The notes below the pieces were generated by a model. The model had not been told where the DNA came from. It did no database searches and saw only the letters and a program-made list of their open reading frames with translations. This document shows, one piece after another, positions 25,196-34,800 of a DNA stretch of 64,000 nt. A program made the translations under genes and the position numbers. This stretch comes from a virus. Every line of letters starts with the position of its first letter. The stretch's first letter is position 1. The DNA lies in IMG/VR virus record IMGVR_UViG_3300042320_001961, positions 21,162 to 85,161 of that record, one strand, 5' to 3'.

Positions 25196-28100
25196 TTATT
25201 GACACTTTAACTGGTCGAATATTTCTTGCGCGGCTTGTTGCCTTTCCGCTTCTTTTTGACCGGGGGCCCTTTCAAATAACCTATTGAACTCAAAAGCAGC
25301 TTTTTTAGGGTCGTTAGTACTGTTGAGGGCTTGCACGGTTGCAGGTCCCCCGCTGTCTGCCCCTTTTAACTCCTGGACGAACCACTGCATTTGCACACCG
25401 AAATCTTGCCAGGGCTTACCGAGTCTGCGTGCGAGATCATCCAAGCCTTTCTTTCTGTCGCACCACTGAAAGATTCCTATACAACCTCTTCCTTGGGAGT
25501 CGAGATATCGCGGATTTTTGTTGTCCGCTGCTGGGTTTAGTTCAGTTCCTTGCCTAGACTCGATAATTGCATTGCCTACAACCCCCGCGTAACCCGCCTT
25601 AGTGTTTATACCGCCTTGTCTCGCAGCATTTATAATGGCGTTAACTCTGTCTTTAGGGTATTTGCTCCCTATATATTCGCAATTAGCTGGAGGAAACTCG
25701 CTAGTCACATTACTTGCCGCTGCCGCCTCCGTTTGCTCAGCCGTTTCTCTCGACCGTTGCAAGAACTCTCTGACCTCTTCCGCCTCTTTACAAAGTTCGT
25801 CGCAAGATGTTTTGCCATTGCCCAGGTTCCAGCACAAATCCCCTAACGACCTGATATACCCATAATAATCGCGGTATTTAAAATTTTCCGTAACTAAGTA
25901 GTCTTCAAAGGTGGGAGGAGCCGGAACGTTGTTTACTGCTACACCCCAATCACTCACCCCAGTCACCTTCACCCTAAGGTCTCCATCCCATCTGTATTCA
26001 GCACTTTTAACGAACCATTTTGAAAATCGTTGAGGGATCCAGACTCCGGGGTCGATATTGTTCGGCCGCCCCTTCTCAATCCACTCATCATATTTGGTTA
26101 CGAACGCGAGGATCGTCCTGCCAGGAACAATTCTTAACGAGCGCGGGATACCTTTGAACTCGGTCTCTACCGTGACGCCGACAGGAGTTGGGGAGTTCTG
26201 CACCCCTTGGCCGTATTTGGAACCAGAAGAGCCGGATGACGAGCTTGTTTGGGGCTGTCTTGAGCAGTTGGTTAACGAGCCTTCTCTGAGGTGAGCGAGT
26301 ATCATTTGTCCCTCAGGGGTATCTATTACTATAAAGTTCCCGAGTCCGTCTCCGCACCCATCCCCATTTCCTGTACTTTTGCCACATCCCGTTTCGCCAA
26401 CTCTATTAAATTTAGCACCACCTATCAGTCCGATCGAGTCTCCTTCTTTTATTCCCGCACCGACAAAATCTATACCATAGTGGGGTCGAGTTACTCCATC
26501 TACAGTTCTACTCAAACTATACTCAGAAGTTACCATAGACTGGGTAAGTCTTTTACCCCCCACTGTGACATATTTAGCCACATCAGCCGCTGTTATAGGC
26601 TGTCTATTTCTTGACCCCGTCCACCTAGCATCGAGGTGTGCGCCAGTAGAACTTCCCGTGTTACCCAGTTGGCCTAAACATTGGCCTATAGGGGCGGAAG
26701 CGGCTGGTGGGAGTTGCGGTGCAACAGGTGCTGCAGATCCCGGCGTCCTAGCCTTCTCCGCCGCTATAGACTGCATTACTGGGCCCATTAACTGCTTGTA
26801 CAAAGCTTCTTTTTGGCTAGCTGTACCTTTCTCAAAGATATTTTTCACCTCTGGAGACATTCTCCCCACCTCGAGAATAGTTCCACCTCTACGAGGTACT
26901 GCAAGGCCGTCCCTGTGGTTAAGGGGGAAAGCCCCGTAAGTCTGTGAAAGAACATCGTCAAGCTGCCAGATTTTTGTACCGGCGGTAGGGGGTATTACAC
27001 CCGATCTACCAAAACATTTAGGTTCTACTTCTTGATAGCAATCGTTGTGTATTTCGATTACTTGCTTGCCTTGTCTAACCGCTTCAGATGTTTTTGAATA
27101 CTGGCTGCTTGGACTGCTTGTTGGCAAACTGCTAGATGGGGGGAAGTAAAACTCAACAAAGTCAGACACTCCATACGCCTGGGCGTTTCTCTGCGCCCAT
27201 TTTACTAATTCGACATTAAGTTCTCTTTCGTTAGGAGCGCCGGAACCCGCTGCATCGGCATGTCCAGCCATGAGAAATATTCCCTTAGGCTTGGATGTAT
27301 CAGTAGCTCTCCAGTTTTTGTCAGAAGCTTTAGGGGACTCAGGCACTACCTTCGCCCCGGTGGTAATAGGTCCAGGTGCCGTTTGAATCGTTTTAATCCC
27401 AGCCTCTTTCTTCTCTTCGTCTGTAAGATCGAATGCCGGGATGGCGAAATTCCACACCAACGACGGTTCGAGGGTAACGGTAGTAGTACCGGCCGATGAC
27501 TTTGGAATATAGAATCGAGTATGTAGCAGTTTCTCGGGATTCGACTCTCCCAATACCTGGTTAATCGCAACTTTACTGCCCTTCTTCAAATCGCCTTGAA
27601 TCGCCAGTAAATTACCCACCTCTTGATGAATAGGACGGATCGTACACTTCTTTGCCTTATCACACACTTTAAGGACGTAGTTTGTCTGTATATTAATCCA
27701 TAGGGAACCGTTAACGTCCTTCGTAAAGGTTCTGTTCTCAACAAGTCCGTCTAAAAACGATATAGGAACGTTATCATTAACACCAATACCATATAAGTTC
27801 GTATTCTCTACCTTGGTGTTTTTAACGGCCGGACCGTTACCTCTCCACACATATCCGCTTGTCGACTGATTGACTTGAAACCTCCTTTTCAAGACGGTAA
27901 ACTGCTCGGGGAACTGCTTGAGACTTGTTTTGACACTCGCCATCTTCGCCTTTCTCTTATCCGGGAAAGTATCTTCTAAAGTGTATTCTTCTCCATCGAT
28001 TGGGGTGGTGTCATAATCAACACCTAAGCCGCGCTTAAACTCAAGTTCAGCGTTAGAATTCATAAAATCACGTTCGACCGACCCGCTTATATTGTAATAC

Positions 28101-28996
28101 TCGTAAAGGCCTTTGCCCAAGTAAAATATTGAGCAGCCTTGATTGACATTTGCCCGTGTACAGATCGAAATCTTATTCGCATACTCTTTCAAAGGTAGTT
28201 TGCTATAATTTCCCCCTACGCTGCCAATATACTTTTTAAGGACTTCTTCCCCTGTAACCGCCTTCTCTCTAAACCCACTAGGCATTATGTATTTCTGGCC
28301 ATAATTCGCTTCAGGCGAGTTGCAAAACGACACCCGGTACCCGTATTGTTTCGCAATTTCCTTCAAATTCTCTTCCAACGTCTCGTTCTCTTTCATCTGG
28401 AAGTTCGCCAGATTCTGGTTAAAAGCAATGGTTTGAGGGTCGAGCCCGGAAATCGTCACTTTGGGATAAGTTTTCCCGTGACTGATATTGAACCGGTTTA
28501 CCCGAAAATAGCTCTCCAGGCTGAAGACGTTGCTGCCGACATTGTAATAGAAAATTACAACCAAATGAGCGAATTGTGAAAAACTAGCTCTGCTGATGCC
28601 CGGATCTTCAAATTCCGAGCTTTGTTCGTACGGACGGCAAGGTCTTTCGCGAGTCGACACCTGGCCCTTTTCGCACTTCGGCAGCAAGATATGGTTCGCG
28701 GCTGCCAACTGCTCACCAGTGTACGCTGCAGCCGTATCAAAAAGTACCGCCCAAGACGCCCCGGTCATGTACGGGTCGGACAACGTGACGTTTACTGTCG
28801 ACCCGGACAAGGCGTTTACAAACTGAGTTGCTCCTTGGACCGAAGTCTCGGCATTCGCGGTCAACGCATCAGGCGACCAGTTCATTGACAAGGTTACCCC
28901 GGCAATCTGCCTTTCCGGGAACCATATAATCTCCTGATCGCCGGTAGAAAACGGCCTATAACCTACCAGGCACCTGCAACGATAGAGGCTATGCAC
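25196..28996 (-). CDS. Giant baseplate hub with amidase, permuted M23 peptidase and tail-lysozyme modules
   Basis: GTG at 28996 follows the upstream stop by 1 nt; a TTG at 29020 in the same frame gives 1274 residues, used for numbering. Residues 1-530 and 935-1045 are beta-rich and resemble gpD/gp27-type hubs. An amidase_3-like domain (about 578-750) has His587 in MAGHAD, Glu598, His658 in IEIHND and Glu717 in ILEVG. A peptidase M23 module (about 779-916) has its halves in swapped order. A phage tail-lysozyme domain (about 1120-1272) has NAIIES with Glu1154 and CIGIFQW. It probably punctures and locally digests the host peptidoglycan. Gene order (small virion genes, hub, chaperone-like gene) supports tail assembly. 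Confidence 0.85.
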   Translation of the reverse strand: MHSLYRCRCLVGYRPFSTGDQEIIWFPERQIAGVTLSMNWSPDALTANAETSVQGATQFVNALSGSTVNVTLSDPYMTGASWAVLFDTAAAYTGEQLAAANHILLPKCEKGQVSTRERPCRPYEQSSEFEDPGISRASFSQFAHLVVIFYYNVGSNVFSLESYFRVNRFNISHGKTYPKVTISGLDPQTIAFNQNLANFQMKENETLEENLKEIAKQYGYRVSFCNSPEANYGQKYIMPSGFREKAVTGEEVLKKYIGSVGGNYSKLPLKEYANKISICTRANVNQGCSIFYLGKGLYEYYNISGSVERDFMNSNAELEFKRGLGVDYDTTPIDGEEYTLEDTFPDKRKAKMASVKTSLKQFPEQFTVLKRRFQVNQSTSGYVWRGNGPAVKNTKVENTNLYGIGVNDNVPISFLDGLVENRTFTKDVNGSLWINIQTNYVLKVCDKAKKCTIRPIHQEVGNLLAIQGDLKKGSKVAINQVLGESNPEKLLHTRFYIPKSSAGTTTVTLEPSLVWNFAIPAFDLTDEEKKEAGIKTIQTAPGPITTGAKVVPESPKASDKNWRATDTSKPKGIFLMAGHADAAGSGAPNERELNVELVKWAQRNAQAYGVSDFVEFYFPPSSSLPTSSPSSQYSKTSEAVRQGKQVIEIHNDCYQEVEPKCFGRSGVIPPTAGTKIWQLDDVLSQTYGAFPLNHRDGLAVPRRGGTILEVGRMSPEVKNIFEKGTASQKEALYKQLMGPVMQSIAAEKARTPGSAAPVAPQLPPAASAPIGQCLGQLGNTGSSTGAHLDARWTGSRNRQPITAADVAKYVTVGGKRLTQSMVTSEYSLSRTVDGVTRPHYGIDFVGAGIKEGDSIGLIGGAKFNRVGETGCGKSTGNGDGCGDGLGNFIVIDTPEGQMILAHLREGSLTNCSRQPQTSSSSGSSGSKYGQGVQNSPTPVGVTVETEFKGIPRSLRIVPGRTILAFVTKYDEWIEKGRPNNIDPGVWIPQRFSKWFVKSAEYRWDGDLRVKVTGVSDWGVAVNNVPAPPTFEDYLVTENFKYRDYYGYIRSLGDLCWNLGNGKTSCDELCKEAEEVREFLQRSRETAEQTEAAAASNVTSEFPPANCEYIGSKYPKDRVNAIINAARQGGINTKAGYAGVVGNAIIESRQGTELNPAADNKNPRYLDSQGRGCIGIFQWCDRKKGLDDLARRLGKPWQDFGVQMQWFVQELKGADSGGPATVQALNSTNDPKKAAFEFNRLFERAPGQKEAERQQAAQEIFDQLKCQ

Positions 28997-28997
28997 T

Positions 28998-29729
28998 TCA
29001 TGCCACTTCGATAACCACAACTAACGCGCCGGATCCTTCACCGTCACCCTGGCCGGGTTCGGTTGTATCGATCTCCAGACTCAAGATATCGCCGACGGCA
29101 AAGCCGTCACCGCCGTCCAGGATGTCGGTAATCTCGGTCACAGAACCGTCCACAATCGTCCCCTCGAGCGAGGCGTCTTCGTACTGAGCAGGATCGTTTT
29201 GTTCACCGACCTCGAGATAAGCTCGGAACACAACACCGGTCGCATCGCCTCCGTCTAGACCGTCAACCGTATAGTTTTCACCACCGTCAAGTACATCGCC
29301 TAGGGAGACAAGCGGACCCACGGGAATGACATTCTGCGTGATTTGGGAAAGCGTTGCGGAAAGGTTATACACTGCTACCATAAAGTGATAATCTCCCTCA
29401 CCAGCGATTCCCACGTACCTTGTAATATTCACAAGCTGATCATTGAGCTGGTTCTCGTACGGATCCGTCACAACATCCGGATTCGCAACCAACGCGTCCA
29501 CCACCAGTTCCAAGACCCCATACGCGAATTGCTTGGCCGAGAAGCCCATGCTAGGCCCGCAAGTGTTGTATTTTTCCAGCAGTTCCGAGCGAATTTCAGG
29601 GGTGTTCCCCGTCTCATCGTACTCGTTGACAAGTTTATTCTGCAAGACGGTGGCAAAAAAATCTCCGAGCGAAGCTTTGTACTCAAACTCGATGCCAACA
29701 AGCCTTTTTAATCTAGCGATTGTAGCCAT
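28998..29729 (-). CDS. Virion-associated protein with DGGD repeats (243 aa)
   Basis: The first 110 residues are helical. From about residue 140 the sequence has repeated acidic-glycine motifs (DVLDGGENYTV, DGLDGGDATG, DILDGGDGFAVGD), probably beta-turn repeats of a jelly-roll or fibre-like domain, perhaps binding Ca2+. Codon use is GC-rich, suggesting abundance. The stop is 1 nt before the hub GTG, so the two are coupled. The start is 26 nt after a GTTGAAAGC element. Function is not known. Confidence 0.75.
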   Translation of the reverse strand: MATIARLKRLVGIEFEYKASLGDFFATVLQNKLVNEYDETGNTPEIRSELLEKYNTCGPSMGFSAKQFAYGVLELVVDALVANPDVVTDPYENQLNDQLVNITRYVGIAGEGDYHFMVAVYNLSATLSQITQNVIPVGPLVSLGDVLDGGENYTVDGLDGGDATGVVFRAYLEVGEQNDPAQYEDASLEGTIVDGSVTEITDILDGGDGFAVGDILSLEIDTTEPGQGDGEGSGALVVVIEVA

Positions 29730-29755
29730 AATACTCGATCTAATCTATTCCTTAA

Positions 29756-29764
29756 GCTTTCAAC
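29756..29764 (-). promoter_or_regulatory. GTTGAAAGC element upstream of 28998..29729 and hub operon
   Basis: Exact copy, 26 nt before the ATG at 29729. It follows the terminator-like hairpin of the previous gene, and its last base overlaps that gene's stop codon. Confidence 0.8.
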
Positions 29765-30087
29765 TAAGAAACCCGCACCTTGAGGGCGCTTCCCGTGCGG
29801 TACATGCCTCCGACTGGGACGGGAGGAGTGGCGGCAGCGGCAGCGGTATCGTCAGCGAATTCCCTAAGGCCGGTAAAATCGATTTGGGAGAAAGGGATGA
29901 CGTCCTGCTCGCCTACACGTCTTGCAACTCCATCCGCGCCGACATAAAAGATCTGGGCCTTCGGCTCGTTAAGAAACAGCTCTCCGCGTTTCACATTGGC
30001 GGCATCATCGTCATACAACGACTGCACGTAGCTTTTAGTTTTGTTCGGGTCGGATGAAAACCGAACACCCCATCTCGGTCTAGGCAT
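29764..30087 (-). CDS. Small virion-associated protein (107 aa)
   Basis: The protein starts MPRPRWGVRFSSDPNKTKSY and contains a fibre-like segment (RGELFLNEPKAQIFYVGADG), which often marks short fibre or head-decoration proteins. A proline/alanine-rich linker (ADDTAAAAATPPVPVGG) precedes a short C-terminal strand. Codon use is GC-rich. The start is exactly 20 nt after a GTTGAAAGC element. No known family was recognised. Confidence 0.7.
   Translation of the reverse strand: MPRPRWGVRFSSDPNKTKSYVQSLYDDDAANVKRGELFLNEPKAQIFYVGADGVARRVGEQDVIPFSQIDFTGLREFADDTAAAAATPPVPVGGMYRTGSALKVRVS
29765..29800 (-). terminator. Terminator-like hairpin at end of 29764..30087
   Basis: On the minus strand CCGCAC and GTGCGG pair around a 16-nt loop, followed by GTTTCTTAG. 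The stem overlaps the last codons of the gene, and the next GTTGAAAGC follows at once. Confidence 0.55.
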
Positions 30088-30107
30088 TGAAATAATCGTC
30101 TCATAGG

Positions 30108-30116
30108 GCTTTCAAC
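30108..30116 (-). promoter_or_regulatory. GTTGAAAGC element upstream of 29764..30087
   Basis: Exact copy, 20 nt before the ATG at 30087, within the divergent region facing the kinase gene. Confidence 0.8.
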
Positions 30117-30130
30117 GTGCTAGGCTTGGG

Positions 30131-30146
30131 GGGCGAAACCTCGCCC
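30131..30146. other. Perfect hairpin in kinase gene leader
   Basis: GGGCGA, AACC, TCGCCC gives a 6-bp stem with a 4-nt loop, followed by GTTTAAAATG, which holds the start codon of the plus-strand kinase. No GTTGAAAGC precedes that gene, so this may be part of an early control region. Confidence 0.45.
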
Positions 30147-30153
30147 GTTTAAA

Positions 30154-30747
30154 ATGCACACGATTATTTTCCTGGGGCCCGATCGGGTTGGAAAAACTTC
30201 TCTCCTTAACAAGACGGCGTCTAACTTAAAAAACGCGGGATACCTAGTTCATACTCTTCACTTTTCAGGAATCAAGCCGGAACATAACTCTCCTGTTGAA
30301 CAGTTCAGGGAAAAGCTTACAGACATTCCTTTGCCGGCCCCAGACTATTTCCTAATCGATCGTTTCGTCTCCGACACATTGTTTTACGAGGAGCGCAGGG
30401 GGCAAATGCCCCCCATCAACCCGATCTGCTCACAAGAGCCTGAGTCGATTTTGATCGACTTGAGCGAAAGAGTTGATGTCGTAATCTTGGGCCGGGGCTG
30501 GGATCAAACCATGATCGATCGGCACATCACCGAGCTTAAAACCAATAATCCCCGCGCTTCTACGTACTGGATAAACGCCCAACTCGAGTTGAGAATGAAC
30601 GAGCATAACGGGTATTATGGACATACCGAGAAGTTCTTCAAAGCCCAAAGCCTTATACCCCGTTCTTGTGTATTCAGCCTCCCCCGGCCCGACACCGATA
30701 AAGACGTGTTCACCAACTGTCCTTCTATCCCCCTCAGACAAAGGTGA
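30154..30747 (+). CDS. P-loop nucleotide kinase, thymidylate-kinase-like (197 aa)
   Basis: The Walker A motif is GPDRVGKTSLL at residues 8-18. A DR-type lid motif is LIDRFVSDTLFYEE near residues 67-80, as in thymidylate and related dNMP kinases. The length is normal for the family. The substrate cannot be told from the sequence; dTMP or another deoxynucleotide fits the nrd genes. It stands on the plus strand without the late element and ends just before a rho-independent terminator. Confidence 0.75.
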   Translation: MHTIIFLGPDRVGKTSLLNKTASNLKNAGYLVHTLHFSGIKPEHNSPVEQFREKLTDIPLPAPDYFLIDRFVSDTLFYEERRGQMPPINPICSQEPESILIDLSERVDVVILGRGWDQTMIDRHITELKTNNPRASTYWINAQLELRMNEHNGYYGHTEKFFKAQSLIPRSCVFSLPRPDTDKDVFTNCPSIPLRQR

Positions 30748-30806
30748 AAGCATTGTAGGTGCTTTTCTCTGAATGGTTCTCCGTTCAAAATATATCAGCT
30801 CCTGGG

Positions 30807-30838
30807 CGGGTACACAGTCTTTGTGTCCCGTCTTTTTT
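30807..30838 (+). terminator. Rho-independent terminator between kinase and phoH
   Basis: CGGGTACACA pairs with TTGTGTCCCG (one bulged T) and is followed by TCTTTTTT. It lies 59 nt after the kinase stop and 17 nt before the phoH ATG, so it may also act as an attenuator. Confidence 0.8.
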
Positions 30839-30855
30839 ATTACCTGGAAAATTCA

Positions 30856-31605
30856 ATGGCTAAAGCGCGTACAAGGCGAGAGAAGGTCACCGAGTCATCA
30901 GTGCCGGGATACGATGAAATTGCTTATGGGATCCCTGCAGGGCGGGGAGACGGCCTCAGGACGATCCACCCTGCGAATGACAGCCAGCGCGAAGCTTTGG
31001 ATTATTTGCGAAGCCGAACTCTTACTATTTTAACGGGTCCCCCGGGGACGGCTAAAACACTTCTCTCCGTCTTCATTGCTTGCGAAAAACTTCAAAAACG
31101 GCAAATCGATAAAATATACTATGTCAAACCGATTGTCGATACGCCCGGTGAAAAAGGTATTGGTTATTTGCCAGGCAACGAAATGGAAAAGCTCGAGCCG
31201 CATATTGCATCGCTAAGGGACGCGTTAAGCGTGTTTATGGCGAAAGGGAAGGCGGATTACTTGATTGATAAAAAGATTATCGAGTTTTTGCCCATTGAAC
31301 ATTTAAGAGGTCGGTCGCTGCACCGTTGCATGGTAATTGCGGACGAGATGCAGAATGCCACTGCGCATAGCGTGCTGACTATTCTCTCTCGACTTGGCGA
31401 CCATAGTTCTATCGCGTTACTCGGTGACGTGATCCAGCGCGATTTAGCCAATAGATTTGGAAAGGACGGTCTGAGCGATGCGGTTCACAGACTGTCTAAA
31501 CTCGACGAGTTTGTCGGTTCAGTGGAATTCCAAATCGATGATATTGTCCGCTCGGAATTTGTAAAACAGGTTATTTTGTCGTACCGCGATTTGTACGAGA
31601 GCTAG
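30856..31605 (+). CDS. phoH: PhoH-like ATPase
   Basis: This PhoH-family P-loop ATPase is common in cyanophages, where its exact role is unresolved. Walker A is TGPPGTAKTLL (about residues 71-81), and Walker B is MVIADEMQNAT (about 158-168), with a conserved GDVIQRDL. The ATG at 30856 (MAKARTRREK) is preferred over the GTG at 30823, whose leader would overlap the terminator stem. It has no GTTGAAAGC element and is probably an early or middle gene. Confidence 0.9.
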   Translation: MAKARTRREKVTESSVPGYDEIAYGIPAGRGDGLRTIHPANDSQREALDYLRSRTLTILTGPPGTAKTLLSVFIACEKLQKRQIDKIYYVKPIVDTPGEKGIGYLPGNEMEKLEPHIASLRDALSVFMAKGKADYLIDKKIIEFLPIEHLRGRSLHRCMVIADEMQNATAHSVLTILSRLGDHSSIALLGDVIQRDLANRFGKDGLSDAVHRLSKLDEFVGSVEFQIDDIVRSEFVKQVILSYRDLYES

Positions 31606-31795
31606 AGGGGGAGGATTGCTGTGTCGGAGAAGGAAAAAAAAGAGCTGCTGTAAACATCCACCTATCTGTACAGGCATTAACTTGCTTAGGCCCTATGGCC
31701 CAGTTAGGTATTTCGCAAAGGGCGATAAACGCTAGGCAGAACAACGCCTCGAATATAAGGAAAGCTAGTCCCTCTGTTAACCTAATTTTTTCCAT
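31571..31795 (-). CDS. Small membrane protein (74 aa)
   Basis: One transmembrane helix is likely at residues 9-29 (GLAFLIFEALFCLAFIALCEI). The C-terminus is Ser/Thr/Pro-rich and polar. The ATG at 31795 lies 23 nt after a GTTGAAGGC element pointing at it, which supports a real gene. It overlaps the 3' end of phoH by 35 nt. A holin, spanin or other lysis role is possible from size and topology alone; no family signature was recognised. Confidence 0.55.
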   Translation of the reverse strand: MEKIRLTEGLAFLIFEALFCLAFIALCEIPNWAIGPKQVNACTDRWMFTAALFFPSPTQQSSPSSSRTNRGTTK

Positions 31796-31818
31796 CGGTT
31801 GTACGCCCTGTATACTAA

Positions 31819-31827
31819 GCCTTCAAC
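31819..31827 (-). promoter_or_regulatory. GTTGAAGGC element (one mismatch) upstream of 31571..31795
   Basis: It lies 23 nt before the ATG at 31795, back-to-back with the plus-strand copy at 31833 (5-nt gap). Confidence 0.65.
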
Positions 31828-31832
31828 TCCGA

Positions 31833-31841
31833 GTTGAAAGC
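31833..31841 (+). promoter_or_regulatory. GTTGAAAGC element upstream of 31862..34915
   Basis: Exact copy, 20 nt before the ATG at 31862. Confidence 0.8.
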
Positions 31842-31861
31842 TTTTAGAGAATACCTTTTTA

Positions 31862-34800
31862 ATGGCAACTAGGATAGATAAGACTCCGGGGTTGTCCCAG
31901 ACTCCGCAAGACGCGATAATTCGGTCGTTGAGGTCAAAGGCCGGTAAAAGAGAGCAGAGAACGGATTTTATAGGACTTAAACGATCAAATTCTCTTTCCG
32001 ATGTTTCTGACCCGCGAAAAGCCTTAAATAATACACTCGCTAAACTTAACGAAGGGGATGTAGAAGAGCAGGAATTTTACAATTCCCAGTATGATTCGTC
32101 AGACTGGGCGGTCACAAAAGACTTCGCACTCGAAGGGATTACTAAGGACGCGTTACTCCCCTTGCTGGGGGTGTCAGCCCAAGACGGGGTTGTAAACCTT
32201 AATCCGCGTATAAGGATCCAAGACAGAATTTCCCAGGTAGATTCTTTTTCCGGTATAGACAGTTTTAACAGCCTGCATGCGGGACCCTCAGCTCAATTTT
32301 ACAGAGTAGCAAAGCTCCAAGTAATAGGCTTTTTAAAATTCGATTTTAATACTGTAACCGGAGAGATTACAGTAAACGAACTTAAAGGCGTAGACGGGGT
32401 CACTGATCTTACTGACGAAGAAATTTTGTCAGGTAGAGGGTATGTTATTCTACTTGTAGAGTGGTATGAGTTAGAGAATGGACCTAAGGCTGATTTGTCT
32501 GGTACAGGTATCTACTTGAGGGTGGACAGTGAGGACGGATGGAGTGTAGAAGAAGGCCTTAGTAGTCTTACTAGCATAAGGAGTATACTCGGAAGTTTAA
32601 GATTTTCCCAAAGGCCTTTTAGGTTGGGCAGAGGTTATTCCAGTATTAATCCGCCCCCGTGGTTCTCTGAGTCTCCCAGTACCGGTATTCCGGATACAGT
32701 CGAGAATTTGATTAGAAAACCCTCTGGCGATCCTGTTGTCGAAAGAGGTTACTGGTATTCTAAGGCGGTTATTGAAAGTCGCTGGAGCGCCGAAGAAATA
32801 CGTCAAATAGGGGCTCCTACGGGGGAAGTTATTGTTCAAGACTCAAACATGAGGTGGGAATCACCCCCGAACCCACTAAGATTTGAAACAGGAGACTGGG
32901 GAATTAGATGGGACGGGTATCTTTATATCACTCCAGGAATATATTCTTTTCAAGTAGAAACGAATTGTCTCGTAAAAATTGATGTTTATCTGGACGAATG
33001 GACTGAAGTTTTTAGCTCAGGTGTGCCGAGTTCGGAAAATTCTAAGTACTTTTCTGCTACCTCTTTTGATGTAAACAGTATAGATAATAAGTTTAAGTAT
33101 TTCTACTCGAGTACGGAGTGGGAAGCTTATATGCCTATTACTATCCGCATGTATGTTGGGGGGACTGACAGGTCCGAACCGTCTGTCATAGTGCCCACCG
33201 AGCCCAACATTTTCCTAAAAACTACAAAACTTCAAGATCCGGTTAATTTTTACAGCGAGCTGATAGACATAGAGTTGGAGGAACTTAGTCCGGGGGAATT
33301 TGCCATATTTTCTGATGATTTAGTCAGTATACTGATCCCAGTTGAGGATGAGTACGCATCTGTCAGTTACGAGCTTGTTGAGAAAGACGGCCAGGCCTTG
33401 GGTGATCCGATAGTTGTGGAGATTAGTGAAATTGGAGTTATAACCGATCCGGAATTGGAAGAAGGCGAATATAAGTTGAGGATTTTTCCCGTCTTGAGCG
33501 AGGAATTTGAAGATAATCTCGAGCCGCTGTGGAGGGGGAGGATAGCTTCACCGGGAGAAGGGAGAACGTCTTACTCGGATTTGGTAAGTGGAGATTTTAC
33601 CCCGAACCAGCAAAAAATACCTTTTGATTTCAGGCCGAGTTGGTGGAAAGTCTCCCAAGGTCATCCGTATGACAGGAGCTTAGCCCTTTCTCCCAGTAAC
33701 ACACCTTTTGACGGATTCGCATCCAATATATTTAAAGACGAGTTTAGCTCGGGAGCAGACGGATTCGGATTGTACGGAGACGGAGATAATAACTATACTC
33801 AAAGACCTAATATTATAATGGGAGAGTCAAAGTATGAAGAATCTTCACCTAAGGGTAGTAATTATATCGGGATCTCTTTGAGTTCGGATAGATTTGGAGA
33901 AGGCGGCAGATTTATCGCTGACGCTTTCCCCCTCAATAATTCTGTATTCGACGACCCGGGCCTGCTAGGCGAGAACGAGCTTGGCGGGGACCCCAATCAC
34001 AAGACCTCCGCGTTTGGTAAAGTAACCCCTGAAGTGGCTCAGATATATCTTTGGACTACTGGGCCGGAAGAACTTCAGGGTAAATATTTCTTGTCTGTAG
34101 ATTCTGCGTCCGTTACTTCTGACGACGACCCTGAGCTATATGGACTCCCCGACTTCTCCTCAAACGAATGGCTTTCTCCTATATCGATATCTGCTGTTCA
34201 GGTGTGCGATAACTCGGACTTTGAAGACTCTAGCGTAAAGAAGTTTCCAGCCGTACTACCAATACTTTTAGAAAAAGTAGAAGTATCCGGGTTTACAGTA
34301 ATCTTGTTCTCTGTACTTCTGCCCTCCCTATTGCCGGAGGGTTCTGAAGTCTCGCAGTTCAGCGGCAAGTTCATCAGGTTCTATACAAGTAATAGCAGAG
34401 AGTTTCAAAATACACTTGTAGATACAGGGGAATCTATTTGTTTCTCCGATGTCATTAAGTTGACTTATGACAACGACGATAACCTAATACCGTTTCAAAG
34501 TGAGATTCCCCAGGCTCTTTCGGAACGTGTAACCCCGTTTGGATTTGATGGCATATCCGGGATATGCTACCCGCCCTACATAGTGTCCGATCCTTTGTTA
34601 AAGGATACAGCGATTGGGGATGACGATCTTTACGACGCGCCAGCGGGTTGGTATGACGTGTTTTGGGGCGACCCGACCAAGGCCGGATTGGGAGGTAAAA
34701 CTTTAACCCTGAGTAGAAGTCTTGAATTCAGAGGCAAAGACGCTGTAGAACTCATTATAACACCAGTTAATTTCAGTTTCTCTCTTTACTCCCATAAGTT

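Noticed and set aside
25850-26300. A frameshift explaining the odd order of M23 motifs in the hub
   Set aside because: The frame is open throughout and the sequence between the two halves is well-formed, so a genuine permutation is preferred.
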